Below are positions 14,930 to 23,927 of a stretch of 49,324 nt of DNA, piece by piece. Both the position numbers and the translations under genes were made by a program. How positions within the stretch are numbered: the stretch's first letter is position 1; each line of letters starts with the position of its first letter. Origin of the DNA: Methylocella tundrae (GTDB taxonomy: Bacteria > Pseudomonadota > Alphaproteobacteria > Rhizobiales > Beijerinckiaceae); assembly GCF_901905185.1 (NCBI RefSeq), contig NZ_CABFMQ020000088.1, forward strand, positions 1 through 49,324, in the 5' to 3' direction. The notes under the pieces are model-generated. The model saw only the letters and a program-made list of their open reading frames with translations. It was not told the origin of the DNA and ran no database searches.

Positions 14930-17900
14930 TGACGATCAATGTCTCGGCCTATTCGATCAGGCGTCCGCTGCCGGCGATCGTCTTCGCGCTGGTGATCCTC
15001 GCCCTCGGAGCGGCGAGTTTCAAAAAATTGCCGGTGACGCTGCTGCCGAACGTCGATCAACCGATCATCACCGTCGTCATCACCCAGTTCGGCGTGGCGC
15101 CGGCCGAACTCGAAACGCAGGTGACGCGGCCGGTCGAGGACGCCGTATCCGGCGTCGAAGGCGTGCGCCATATCCTCAGCGAAGTCACCGACGGCGTCTC
15201 GGCGACGACGATCACGCTGGCGCTCGACGCCAATACGGACCGCGCGCTGAACGACGTCAAGGACGCCATCACGCGCATCAGAGGGCAGCTGTCGCGCAGC
15301 ATCAGCGAACCCCTCATCCGGCAGGTCGGCGTCGTCGGCGCGAGCATCCTCACCTATGCCGCCATCGCGCCTGGCAAAACGCCGGAACAATTGTCGGATT
15401 TCGTCGACGACGTCGTCGAGCGCAGGCTCCTCGAGGTGCGCGGCGTCGGCAATATCGAACGCATCGGCGGCGTCGACCGCGAGATTCTCGTCTCGCTCGA
15501 TCCCGCAAGGCTCGCCGCCTTTGGCCTCACGGCGGCGGACGTCAGCCGGCGCCTGCGCGGATCAAACCTTGATCTCGCCGGCGGGCGCGCCGAGCTTGGC
15601 GGCCAGATCCAGTCGATCCGCACGCTGGCGGGGGCGCGCACGCTGGATGAACTCGCCGGCGCGATGATGAGCCTGCCGCGCGGGGGCGCCGTGCGCCTCG
15701 ACGAACTCGGCGTCGTTACCGACACCATCGCCGAGCCGCGCACCTTCGCGCGCCTCGACGGCGAGCCGATCGTCGCTTTCAGCATCCAGCGCTCGAAAGG
15801 CGCGAGCGACGTGGCTGTGGCGGCCGAAGTCGAAAAGCGCATCGCCGAACTCGAAGCCGCCCATCGCGACGTCGTCCTGAAGCGGATCGACACATCGGTC
15901 GCCTATACGCTCGGCAATTATCATTCGGCGATGAGCACACTGTTCGAAGGCGCGATCCTCGCCGTCGTGGTGGTGTTTTTGTTCCTTCGCGACATTCGCG
16001 CGACGGTCATCGCGGCGGTCGCCCTGCCGCTCTCGATCCTGCCCGCCTTTTTCGTCATGGATATGCTGGGTTTCTCGCTGAACCTTGTCAGCCTGCTCGC
16101 GATCACGCTGGCGACCGGCATTCTCGTCGACGACGCGATCGTCGAGATCGAGAATATCGTCCGCCATATGAGGATGGGGAAATCGGCCTATCAGGCCGCG
16201 ATCGACGCCGCGGACGAGATCGGCCTCGCCGTCGTCGCGATCAGCCTGACGATCGTCGCCGTATTCGCTCCCGTCAGCTTCATGAGCAATATCGCGGGAC
16301 AATATTTCAAGCAGTTCGGGTTGACGGTCTCGGCCGAAGTCCTGTTCTCGCTGCTCGCCGCGCGCCTCATCACGCCCATGCTCGCCGCCTATTTCCTCAA
16401 GACGCAGGGGCGCGAGGAAACGGCGGAAGGCAAGCTAACGCAGCGCTATGGGCGACTGGTCGCCTGGTCGGTGCGCCGCCGCTACCGCACGGTTGGGATC
16501 GGGCTCGTCCTCTTCGCCCTGTCGATCCTCAGCACCAAACTGATCGGCACCGATTTCCAGCCGACGCAGGACGCCGGGCGCTCGCATCTTGCGATCGAGC
16601 TGCCCTCCGGCTCCGATCTTTCGCAGACGCAGGCCATCGCCGATGAAGTGGCGCGCGCGCTGCGCAAGCGTCCCGAGATCACGCATGTCTTTATCGACGG
16701 CGGCCATGTTCCGCCGAGCACCTCGGACGTGCGCAAGGCTTCTCTGGTCGTGAACTACAGGCCGCGCTCGGAGCGCACGAAGAGCGTGCGCGAGCTCGAG
16801 ACGGAAATCTCCCGCGAGCTTGACGCCTTGCCCGACATCCGCAGCTGGTTCGTCGACGACTATGGCCAGCGCCCCGTGTCTTATGTCGTCACCGGCCCTG
16901 ATTCCGTGACGGTGGCGAATTTCGCCGCCGAGCTCGCCGGCCAGATGAACCGCGTCCCGGCGCTCGCCAATGTCGTCGCCTCGACCTCGCTGGAACGGCC
17001 CGAGCTTCTGGTCAAGCCGGACCGCGACCTTACCGCGCGGCTTGGCGTCTCGACCGAAAGCCTTTCGGAGACGCTCCGCATCGCGACAATCGGCGATGTT
17101 GGGCCCGCGCTGGCAAAATTCGACGCGGGCGAGCGGCAAATCCCGATCCGGGCGCAACTCGGCGGCCTCGCGCGGACGGACAAGAACGTCCTCGAGACGA
17201 TCGGCGTCCCTACCGCGACCGGGGCCGTCGTGCCCTTGTCCTCAATCGCCGCCGTCGAACTCGGCCAGGGCGAGGCGACCATCAGCCGCTTCGATCGCGA
17301 ACGCGAAGCCTCGATACAGGCGGCGCTCGCCCCCGGGGCGACGCTGAGCGAGGCCGAGGCCGCGATCTATGATCTGCCGCTCATGAAAAACCCGCCGAAA
17401 GGAATAAGAGTGCGCAAATCCGGCGACGCCGAGGCGATGGCCGAACTGTTCGACGGATTCACCGAGGCGATGCGCAACGGCCTCGTCATGGTCTACGCCG
17501 TGCTCGTCATTCTTTTTGCGAGTTTTCTCCAGCCCATCACCATTCTGTTTTCGCTGCCGCTCTCGATCGGCGGCGCGATCTTCGGTCTGCTGCTCACCGG
17601 ACGCCCTGTCAGCATGCCCGTCATCATCGGTATTTTGATGTTGATGGGCATTGTCACCAAGAACGCCATCATGCTGGTCGATTTTTCGATCGAGGCCATG
17701 AAGCGCGGCATGGAGCGGACAGAGGCCATCGTCGAAGCGGGCAAGAAGCGCGCGCGGCCGATCATCATGACGACGGTGGCGATGGTCGCCGGCATGTTGC
17801 CGAGCGCCTTGGCGATCGGCGCCGGCGGCGAATTCCGCTCGCCCATGGCGATCGCGGTGATCGGCGGGCTTATCGTCTCGACAGTGCTGTCGCTTCTCTT

Positions 17901-18036
17901 CGTTCCCGCGTTCTTCGCCATGATGGATGACGCCGGACGCGGGATCGGCGGCTTATGGCGGCGGTTCGCGTCGGCGCGATCTTCGGGCGCGCCGACGCCC
18001 CGGCGGGAAGCAAAGAGCATATTGGGAAAGGAGTGA
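14929..18036 (+). CDS. RND-family efflux pump, AcrB/MexF-like inner-membrane permease
   Basis: 1035 residues, the usual length of HAE1-type proton-driven pumps. The sequence shows one N-terminal membrane helix (AIVFALVILALGAASF), a large periplasmic loop, helices 2-6, a second loop and helices 8-12. The proton-relay pair is present in TM4 (GILVDDAIVEIENIV), and the partner Lys in TM10 (MGIVTKNAIMLVDF). It should export hydrophobic or amphipathic compounds; the substrate cannot be told from sequence. It is coupled to the adaptor gene upstream, and a small secreted protein gene starts 5 bases downstream. Confidence 0.93.
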   Translation: MTINVSAYSIRRPLPAIVFALVILALGAASFKKLPVTLLPNVDQPIITVVITQFGVAPAELETQVTRPVEDAVSGVEGVRHILSEVTDGVSATTITLALDANTDRALNDVKDAITRIRGQLSRSISEPLIRQVGVVGASILTYAAIAPGKTPEQLSDFVDDVVERRLLEVRGVGNIERIGGVDREILVSLDPARLAAFGLTAADVSRRLRGSNLDLAGGRAELGGQIQSIRTLAGARTLDELAGAMMSLPRGGAVRLDELGVVTDTIAEPRTFARLDGEPIVAFSIQRSKGASDVAVAAEVEKRIAELEAAHRDVVLKRIDTSVAYTLGNYHSAMSTLFEGAILAVVVVFLFLRDIRATVIAAVALPLSILPAFFVMDMLGFSLNLVSLLAITLATGILVDDAIVEIENIVRHMRMGKSAYQAAIDAADEIGLAVVAISLTIVAVFAPVSFMSNIAGQYFKQFGLTVSAEVLFSLLAARLITPMLAAYFLKTQGREETAEGKLTQRYGRLVAWSVRRRYRTVGIGLVLFALSILSTKLIGTDFQPTQDAGRSHLAIELPSGSDLSQTQAIADEVARALRKRPEITHVFIDGGHVPPSTSDVRKASLVVNYRPRSERTKSVRELETEISRELDALPDIRSWFVDDYGQRPVSYVVTGPDSVTVANFAAELAGQMNRVPALANVVASTSLERPELLVKPDRDLTARLGVSTESLSETLRIATIGDVGPALAKFDAGERQIPIRAQLGGLARTDKNVLETIGVPTATGAVVPLSSIAAVELGQGEATISRFDREREASIQAALAPGATLSEAEAAIYDLPLMKNPPKGIRVRKSGDAEAMAELFDGFTEAMRNGLVMVYAVLVILFASFLQPITILFSLPLSIGGAIFGLLLTGRPVSMPVIIGILMLMGIVTKNAIMLVDFSIEAMKRGMERTEAIVEAGKKRARPIIMTTVAMVAGMLPSALAIGAGGEFRSPMAIAVIGGLIVSTVLSLLFVPAFFAMMDDAGRGIGGLWRRFASARSSGAPTPRREAKSILGKE

Positions 18037-18041
18037 GCAAA

Positions 18042-18473
18042 ATGCGTTGGCTGACCAAAAAAGGGATAGCGGGCGGAGCCCTTCTAGCAGTGCTTTGGGG
18101 CGTTGCGGCGTCCGGCGAGGAAAGCGCTCCGCCGACGAAGGCGGAGCTTGCGGCGAAGAACCTTAAAAGCATCGAGGCCGCGGTGCAGGACCTTAAGGAC
18201 AAATGCGGCGTCACAATTCTTCAGGATGAAGAATCGCCCGATCTGCCCGACAAGATTGATTGCGGGAAGGGGCCGGAGGCGCTCGACGCAGCGTGGATCA
18301 GATTTCTGGTGAGCGAGGGCGTGCCCGGCGGTCCGGAGGAAAGGCAAAGCGCCGCGGAGCAGATGGGCCTCAGCCCCTCCATGACCTTGATCTATATGGA
18401 AGGGACGGCCCGGAGCGACGCCATTGAAAATCTTATGAATGCTCTTCGCAATATCGCCGGGAAGGAGCCGTAG
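18042..18473 (+). CDS. Small secreted protein of unknown function, cotranscribed with the RND pump
   Basis: 143 residues. The ATG at 18042 has a strong GGAAAGGAG five bases or so upstream, overlapping the pump stop codon. Residues 1-24 form a signal peptide (GGALLAVLWGVAASGEE), and the mature part is about 118 residues, helical and acidic-basic mixed, with two Cys (DKCGVTI and IDCGKGP) that could form a disulphide. I do not recognise a family. Its tight spacing to the pump gene suggests a periplasmic accessory or substrate-related role, but that is inference. Confidence 0.75.
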   Translation: MRWLTKKGIAGGALLAVLWGVAASGEESAPPTKAELAAKNLKSIEAAVQDLKDKCGVTILQDEESPDLPDKIDCGKGPEALDAAWIRFLVSEGVPGGPEERQSAAEQMGLSPSMTLIYMEGTARSDAIENLMNALRNIAGKEP

Positions 18474-18490
18474 TCCGCGTCGCTCGGGTC

Positions 18491-18520
18491 GGCGCAAGGC
18501 CACGCTGAGCGCCTTGCGCC
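18491..18520. terminator. Perfect 10-bp hairpin between convergent genes
   Basis: GGCGCAAGGC (18491-18500) is perfectly complementary to GCCTTGCGCC (18511-18520), with a 10-nt loop. It sits between the ends of two convergent genes (18473 and 18545) and may stop transcription from both sides, although no T-run follows in either direction. Confidence 0.45.
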
Positions 18521-18544
18521 AACGCCGCGGACCCTGGCCAAATC

Positions 18545-19498
18545 TCAGCGGCCGGCGCCGAGCATGACATCGGCGAGCGCCCTGCCAGCCTTCAATTCTT
18601 CGTCGAATTGGCGGACCGGATTGAAGGCGGCGACTCCTCGACCGATATTTGCGAGATCGCGGAAGAAGTCCGGTTGTGCGGTTTTGAAATTCAGCAACAG
18701 TTGACGCGGCGTCACATCGACGTGCTGCACATTGTCCAGGAATTTTTCCGGATGCCGCAGCGTCGCGTCGCCATGATCGCCGAGCAGAACCGTCTTTCCT
18801 TTCTCGGACATGTAGATGTTGGAAATGACAACCGCGAGATATTCCTCCACGTCGTCATATCCGCGATCGACCTTCTTGTTTTCCTGGACGCCTCTCATTT
18901 GTCGAGAGGCGTGAATCAACTCGTGAAAGATGATTTCATCCGGATCGTCGCCCGGCGCCTTCGACTTTGCGGCGCCGCCTGGTCCCCACATCTCGGGCGT
19001 GTAGCGAATGATCGAGTTGGCGCCGCCGCCGGCGCCGACCCGGCGCTTGTGATGGAAATAGAACCGCTCGCCCTTTGCCATCGAATGGATCCAATCGGCG
19101 TTTTCGGGGTGGGCGACGCTTCTTGGCTCTGTGTCCGCATTGAGCGGATCGCCCCAATTCCAGTTGGGGCGGAATTTTACGACGCGATGAACGGAGCCGA
19201 GCTCCTTCAACAAAGCCTTGCCTACGCTCAACCCTGTGATCGGCGCAAACTGGCGGCGCAGTTTCGCTTTATAATCCTTCATCTCAGCCCTGTAGCGGTG
19301 ATGGAAGATCTTGAATGCGGAATCATCGAGCGTCAGGTCATACCAGTCCATCCAGTCCGGCATGGAATAAAAGGTCACGTGGACGTTACGGACGTTTTCG
19401 TCGAGCCGCTCCGAATCGGGATCAAGCAACTCGACCGAATCGGCCCAGCCTACATGCTTTTCTACATATTCCTCATATTTCCAGTGCGGCCAGAACAT
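18545..19498 (-). CDS. HELIH-motif zinc metalloprotease-like protein (NleD/M91-type effector style)
   Basis: 317 residues without signal peptide or membrane helix. The key element is DEIIFHELIHASRQMRG, an HExxH zinc site at residues 192-196, followed about 20 residues later by YDDVEEYLAVVISN, whose Glu (218/219) could be the third zinc ligand. This arrangement recalls peptidase family M91, the NleD-type effectors that cut host or target proteins, though family assignment is tentative. The N-terminal 180 residues (rich in Trp, His, Asp) are unrecognised. The ATG at 19498 has a strong GGGAGGGCGAG before it and lies only 17 bases downstream of the response regulator-cyclase gene, so it is the last gene of a kinase-cyclase-protease operon. 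No secretion-system gene is in the window. Confidence 0.65.
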   Translation of the reverse strand: MFWPHWKYEEYVEKHVGWADSVELLDPDSERLDENVRNVHVTFYSMPDWMDWYDLTLDDSAFKIFHHRYRAEMKDYKAKLRRQFAPITGLSVGKALLKELGSVHRVVKFRPNWNWGDPLNADTEPRSVAHPENADWIHSMAKGERFYFHHKRRVGAGGGANSIIRYTPEMWGPGGAAKSKAPGDDPDEIIFHELIHASRQMRGVQENKKVDRGYDDVEEYLAVVISNIYMSEKGKTVLLGDHGDATLRHPEKFLDNVQHVDVTPRQLLLNFKTAQPDFFRDLANIGRGVAAFNPVRQFDEELKAGRALADVMLGAGR

Positions 19499-19515
19499 CT
19501 CGCCCTCCCGATCAG

Positions 19516-20688
19516 CTAGGCCTCCGCGCTTTTTTCTTCCTGCTTCATCGCCCCGAGTATCTCAAAGGCTTCAACCGGCCGGCGAAAGCCCTTGAGAGTC
19601 ATGGGTTCAAGTTCGCGCGCCTCGAACAGCCCCTCGACCGCGTGAAACGCCCGTGTCTGTATGATGATCTGGCCCGACTTCGCTTCGTCGCAAAGGCGCG
19701 AGGCGAGATTGGTGACGCTGCCGACCGCCGAATAGTCGAAGCGCCGCGAGAAGCCGATCCGTCCAAGCGTCGCAAAGCCGAGCGCAATGCCGATGCCGAA
19801 GCCAAGTTCGTGTCCGCGTTTGCGCCACACGCTAGCGTGGGCCTTGATCGTCGCCTGCATGTCGAGCGCCATGCGCACCGCCCGCTCGGTATGCTTGTCG
19901 CAGGGTAGCGGATCGTTGAACAGGATCAACATGCCATCGCCCGCGAAGCGCTCCAGCGTCGCCTCATAGCGATCGATCAGCTCCCCCAACGCTTCGTGAT
20001 AATCGTTGAGAACGCGCATCACCTCTTCGGGCTCGGCGGTCTCGGTGAAGGCGGTGAAGCCGCGCAAGTCGCAAAACAGCACGGTGACTTCGCGGCGGTG
20101 ACTCTCAAGAAGGCTCTGCGCGTCGCCGCTCGCCGCCACCACATCGGCGATCTGCGGCGACAGGAAGCGCTTGAGGCGGCTCATTCGCTGGATCTCGCCG
20201 ACCTGCTCGCTGACGCGCGCCTCCAACGTCGCATTGAAGGCGGCGAGTTCTTTCGTCTGTTCGGCGAGCTTTTCCGCCTGATCCTGGACGAGATCATGCA
20301 GCGCCTTGATGCGCAGCATCGAGCGCACGCGGGCGACGAGCGCGCTCTGGTCGAAAGGCTTGGTCAGATAATCGTCGGCGCCGGCGTCGAGCCCTGCGAC
20401 AACGTCGGCGCGGTCAGCCTTGGCGGTCAGCAAAATGACCGGAATAAAGCCAAGGCTCTCGTCGTGCTTCAGTTCCCTCAGCACCGATATGCCGTCGAGT
20501 TTCGGCATCATGATGTCGAGAAGGATGAGATCGGGCTTTTGCTCACGCGCCCTCGCGAGGCCTTCCTCTCCGTCGGCGGCGGTGATGATCTCATAGCCAT
20601 GCGCCTGCAGGCGCACGAACACGATCTCAAGGTTTTCCGCGACGTCGTCGACGGCGAGAATGCGCGGCGGATTATGCACTGGCCTCAC
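19516..20688 (-). CDS. Response regulator with class III adenylate/guanylate cyclase output
   Basis: 390 residues. Residues 9-125 are a CheY-like receiver (ILAVDDVAEN, phosphoacceptor Asp in LILLDIMMPK, VILLTAKADR, DYLTKPFDQ). A coiled-coil linker (about 130-175) leads into a class III cyclase domain (about 190-385) with metal-binding Asp in VTVLFCDLRGFTAFTE and FAGDGMLILFND and the transition-state Asn/Arg in VTNLASRLCDEA. All main catalytic residues are present, so cAMP or cGMP production under phosphorylation control is likely. The start is GTG at 20688 or, with better spacing from AGGGTGAGG, GTG at 20679. It lies 21 bases behind the sensor kinase gene, its probable partner. Confidence 0.92.
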   Translation of the reverse strand: MRPVHNPPRILAVDDVAENLEIVFVRLQAHGYEIITAADGEEGLARAREQKPDLILLDIMMPKLDGISVLRELKHDESLGFIPVILLTAKADRADVVAGLDAGADDYLTKPFDQSALVARVRSMLRIKALHDLVQDQAEKLAEQTKELAAFNATLEARVSEQVGEIQRMSRLKRFLSPQIADVVAASGDAQSLLESHRREVTVLFCDLRGFTAFTETAEPEEVMRVLNDYHEALGELIDRYEATLERFAGDGMLILFNDPLPCDKHTERAVRMALDMQATIKAHASVWRKRGHELGFGIGIALGFATLGRIGFSRRFDYSAVGSVTNLASRLCDEAKSGQIIIQTRAFHAVEGLFEARELEPMTLKGFRRPVEAFEILGAMKQEEKSAEA

Positions 20689-20709
20689 CCTTTTTGCAGA
20701 GCCGCGTCT

Positions 20710-23112
20710 CTACGCCGCCGCCTTCTGCCGTTCGACCCGGATCGGAATGTGAATGGTGAATGTCGCGCCCTCGCCGAGCTTCGAGGCGACGCTGATTGTC
20801 CCGCCATGCATTTCGACGAAGCGCTTGCTGATCGAAAGGCCAAGCCCCGTGCCGCCCTTCTGACGCGTGCTGGTGTTGTCGCCCTGCTGGAACGCCTCGA
20901 AGATCCGCGCCTGATCGTCCGGCGCTATTCCCGGCCCTGTATCCTTGACGATGATCTCGAACATATCGGCCACGGCGCGCGCGTTGATGGTGACGCCGCC
21001 TTCGTCGGTGAACTTGATCGCATTGCTGAGGACATTCAAAAGCACCTGCACGAGGCGCCGTTCGTCGCCCCGCCCGATCGGCAGCGGCTCCTCGATTTCC
21101 TCCGAGAGCTGCAGGCCCTTCGCATGGGCGAGCGAATAGGTCGTGCCGACGACCTGTTCGATGATATTACGCATGGAATATTCATCGAGCGCGAGCGACA
21201 ATTCGCCGGCCTCGAGCTTCGACAGGTCGAGCACGTCGTTGATCAGTCCGAGCAGGTGGGCGCCATTGCTTTGCACGCGTTCGAGGACGCCTTTCGCGCG
21301 GTCGGGCAGGTCGCCGTAGAGGCCATCGCGGAGTAGCTCGGCGTAGCCGAGAATGGCGTTGAGCGGCGTTCTGAGTTCATGGCTCATATTGGCGAAGAAT
21401 CGAGACTTGTGCTCGCTCGCGATGGCGAGCTGACGGCCGTTTTCCTCGACCTTGCGGAACAGCCGCGCGTTGCGCATGGCGAGAACCGACTGATGCGCGA
21501 AGGCCTGCATCAGGCTCACCTTGTTCGCGGCGAAAGGGCCTGGCCTGCGGCTCTCGACGAGGAGCGCGCCGAGCACGCCATCCGGCGCGATGAGCGGAAC
21601 GACGAGAGCCGAACGAAAGCCGGCGGCGATCGTCGCCGCCCGCAAGGGAAAACCGGGAACGTCGCCGATTTCAGGAACCTGCACCGTGCGGCCGTGCTCG
21701 GCGACCTCGCCAAGCAATCCATCGAGACGCGTCAGCTTGACCTCGCGCAGAGCGGCGACGAAAGACGGATCAAGGCCATGCGCCTCGGCGAGATGAAAGG
21801 CGTTGCGCTCGCGGTCGAAACTGTAGATGGCGCCGCCGTCGGCCTCGGCGAGCTCGACCGCGTGGGTCAACGCCGTCTGCAGCACCTCGCTCAGCTCCAG
21901 CGAAGCGGCGAGGGCCCTGCCGATCTCTTCCAGGGCCTTGAGCTCGCTCACGGAGCGGGCGAGATCGCGGGTGCGATCATCGACTTTCTGCTCGAGCCTT
22001 GCGTAGAATTCGCGCAATTGCGCGGCCATGCGATTGAATTCATCGGCAAGGACCTCGACCTCGTCGCCGGTATGGACCTCGATCATATGGTCGAAATCAC
22101 CGGCCGCGAGCCGCAAGGCTCCTTCCTGCACGGCGCGGATCGGCCCCATCATCCGTTGCGCCAGCAACATCCCCGCGCCGACGCACAGAATGAGCCCCAG
22201 CGCAAACAGCCAGGCGAGCCGCACGAGCAGGGCGATAACGGGCCCGAAAGCCTGCGACACCGGCTGTTCGACGAACAGCAGCCAGTTCATGCGCGGCACG
22301 GTCGCCGCGGCGCTCAGCACGGATTGGCCTTCGAGATCGGAGCCAATGTCGACCGGCGCATCCGACTTTTTCAGCGCGTGCACCTGGGGAAGCCGGGACA
22401 TGTCGAGGTTTTTGCCGACGAGGCTCGTGTCGGTGTGAGCGATGAGCCGTCCCTCGCTGGTGGTCAGATAGGCCGAGATGCCAGGGCCGGCTTGAATGCC
22501 GTTCAGAATATCGGACAGATATTTGAGCTCGATCTCGGCGACCGTGAAGCCGGCGCCCTCGCCGGCATGGGCCATTGCGATCTGCATGCGCGGCCCGGTC
22601 GAGGCGAAGACGACGGGGCCGAACCAGGCGGAGTCCATCCGCGCTTCGCGGAAGGCCGCGGTCAGCGTCCAGTCATCGCCCGTATGGAGAACGCCGCCGT
22701 CACGCGAGAGCGTAACGACCTCTTTGCCGGAGCCGTCGATCTGCGCGATTTCGGCGATCGCCGGCGTATTCGCGAGAATGCGGCGATAATCTTCCTGGCG
22801 CTGGTCGGCGGTCACGGCGCTCGCCCGCGTCGCCCAGCTGATCTGGCGCTCGAGCTCGGCGAGGAATTGCTCAACCCGCCGCGCCGCCGCGTCAGCCTTC
22901 TCGCCTTGTGCGTGGAGCAGCATGTTTTTCGTGTCGCGGTAGGTGATCCACACGTCGACCGCGCTGCTGATCGTCAGGACGAAGACGACAAGTCCGACAA
23001 AATAGGCGATATATTTTCCAAACAGGCTCCGCTGCCGGAAAAGATTTCGCAACAGATCTGTGGGAGACGCCGTCAAGGCCGGCTTCAAAGCATCATCCCG
23101 CGTTGAGAGCAT
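20710..23112 (-). CDS. Membrane-bound sensor histidine kinase (Cache-HAMP-GAF-HisKA-HATPase)
   Basis: About 800 residues. One membrane helix near residues 30-53 (YFVGLVVFVLTISSAV), a periplasmic Cache-type sensor (about 55-290, with ISAYLTTSEGRLIAHTD), and a second helix (LAWLFALGLILCVGAGMLLA) lead to HAMP (AVQEGALRLAAGDFDHMIEV), a coiled coil, GAF (ALEEIGRALAASLELSEVL onward), HisKA with phospho-His in NMSHELRTPLNAILGYAELL, and HATPase with DTGPGIAPDDQARIFEAF and GGTGLGLSISKRF. The ATG at 23112 fits the family N-terminus; GTG at 23118 is an alternative with GGAGG better spaced. It probably phosphorylates the adjacent receiver-cyclase. The ligand is unknown. Confidence 0.92.
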   Translation of the reverse strand: MLSTRDDALKPALTASPTDLLRNLFRQRSLFGKYIAYFVGLVVFVLTISSAVDVWITYRDTKNMLLHAQGEKADAAARRVEQFLAELERQISWATRASAVTADQRQEDYRRILANTPAIAEIAQIDGSGKEVVTLSRDGGVLHTGDDWTLTAAFREARMDSAWFGPVVFASTGPRMQIAMAHAGEGAGFTVAEIELKYLSDILNGIQAGPGISAYLTTSEGRLIAHTDTSLVGKNLDMSRLPQVHALKKSDAPVDIGSDLEGQSVLSAAATVPRMNWLLFVEQPVSQAFGPVIALLVRLAWLFALGLILCVGAGMLLAQRMMGPIRAVQEGALRLAAGDFDHMIEVHTGDEVEVLADEFNRMAAQLREFYARLEQKVDDRTRDLARSVSELKALEEIGRALAASLELSEVLQTALTHAVELAEADGGAIYSFDRERNAFHLAEAHGLDPSFVAALREVKLTRLDGLLGEVAEHGRTVQVPEIGDVPGFPLRAATIAAGFRSALVVPLIAPDGVLGALLVESRRPGPFAANKVSLMQAFAHQSVLAMRNARLFRKVEENGRQLAIASEHKSRFFANMSHELRTPLNAILGYAELLRDGLYGDLPDRAKGVLERVQSNGAHLLGLINDVLDLSKLEAGELSLALDEYSMRNIIEQVVGTTYSLAHAKGLQLSEEIEEPLPIGRGDERRLVQVLLNVLSNAIKFTDEGGVTINARAVADMFEIIVKDTGPGIAPDDQARIFEAFQQGDNTSTRQKGGTGLGLSISKRFVEMHGGTISVASKLGEGATFTIHIPIRVERQKAAA

Positions 23113-23343
23113 TTTCACGCGAAGCAGGCCTCCATTCGCATGAAGAAAATGCGATAAAACAAAAAGATAGACAGATTTTTCGATCCCGTGAAATCGAAAA
23201 TGCATTGCGCCCGCGGTTGCGCGGTCAAGACCGCGGCTCCGCGCTATCTCCAGATAAGATTTAGCGCGTTTACGCTCCGGCGCCAAAGCCAAAGCCAAAG
23301 CATTTGCCGCCCCCGCGGCGGCCGGCGCCCCGCGGGGAGCCGT

Positions 23344-23700
23344 CTACCTCACCCGCGACCACTGCTGGCCGCCACAGATCATTCCGCCGAGGACGCAACC
23401 TTCGACCTGCAGCATTTCCTCGCCGCGCAGCGACATGCGGCCAGTATATTTCTGGCCGTCTCTGGCGTTGAGGATCGAGCCCGCCCATGTGTTGCCGCTC
23501 GGCTTCATGCTGATCAGGATCGGCCTGCCGATCATGTCGGCGTCCTTCGCCCAGGACACATAGCCGCAATAATTGGCGCCGCACGGACGGATGGCGACAT
23601 TCGCCGTGCCGTCCGCGATGCGCCACTCTCCGGCGGGGTTCGCTATCGCCGGCGCGCCAAAGTTGACGAAAAGGGCGGCGGCGGCAGCGAGATATTTCAT
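23344..23700 (-). CDS. DUF2147 family secreted protein
   Basis: 118 residues with a signal peptide (1-20, ending PAIA before NPAGEWRIADG). The core reads GEWRIADGTANVAIRPCGANYCGYVSW, then a central W-AGSILNARDGQKYTGRMSL and a Cys-containing end (VEGCVLGGMICGGQQWSRV), typical of DUF2147 proteins. These are small periplasmic lipocalin-like proteins of unknown function. Four Cys residues could pair. The gene stands alone between the sensor kinase and a divergent epimerase-like gene. Confidence 0.85.
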   Translation of the reverse strand: MKYLAAAAALFVNFGAPAIANPAGEWRIADGTANVAIRPCGANYCGYVSWAKDADMIGRPILISMKPSGNTWAGSILNARDGQKYTGRMSLRGEEMLQVEGCVLGGMICGGQQWSRVR

Positions 23701-23927
23701 GGCGGCTCTCCCGAGCTAATGGGTCGAAACGTCCAGCCACCATGGCGTTCGCGGGCCTCGGCGTTTGTGAGTTTGCACACAGCCCGGCATCGAACCAGCG
23801 CCTTTTTCTGGTCGGCCGCCCCGCCATACTGCCGGGTCCTTGACGCGCCCGCCGCGCTTGCGTCTTGTCGCCCTCGCTGCGGACGCTTCGAATCAGCCGC
23901 GCCGGGCGAACGGAGCCTCAAAGCCGC

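Noticed and set aside
21379..23106. Plus-strand open frame of 575 codons
   Set aside because: Lies antisense to the sensor kinase, whose domains account for the coding signal.
23270..23827. Minus-strand open frame of 185 codons overlapping DUF2147
   Set aside because: The DUF2147 frame has a signal peptide and family motifs; this alternative frame does not.
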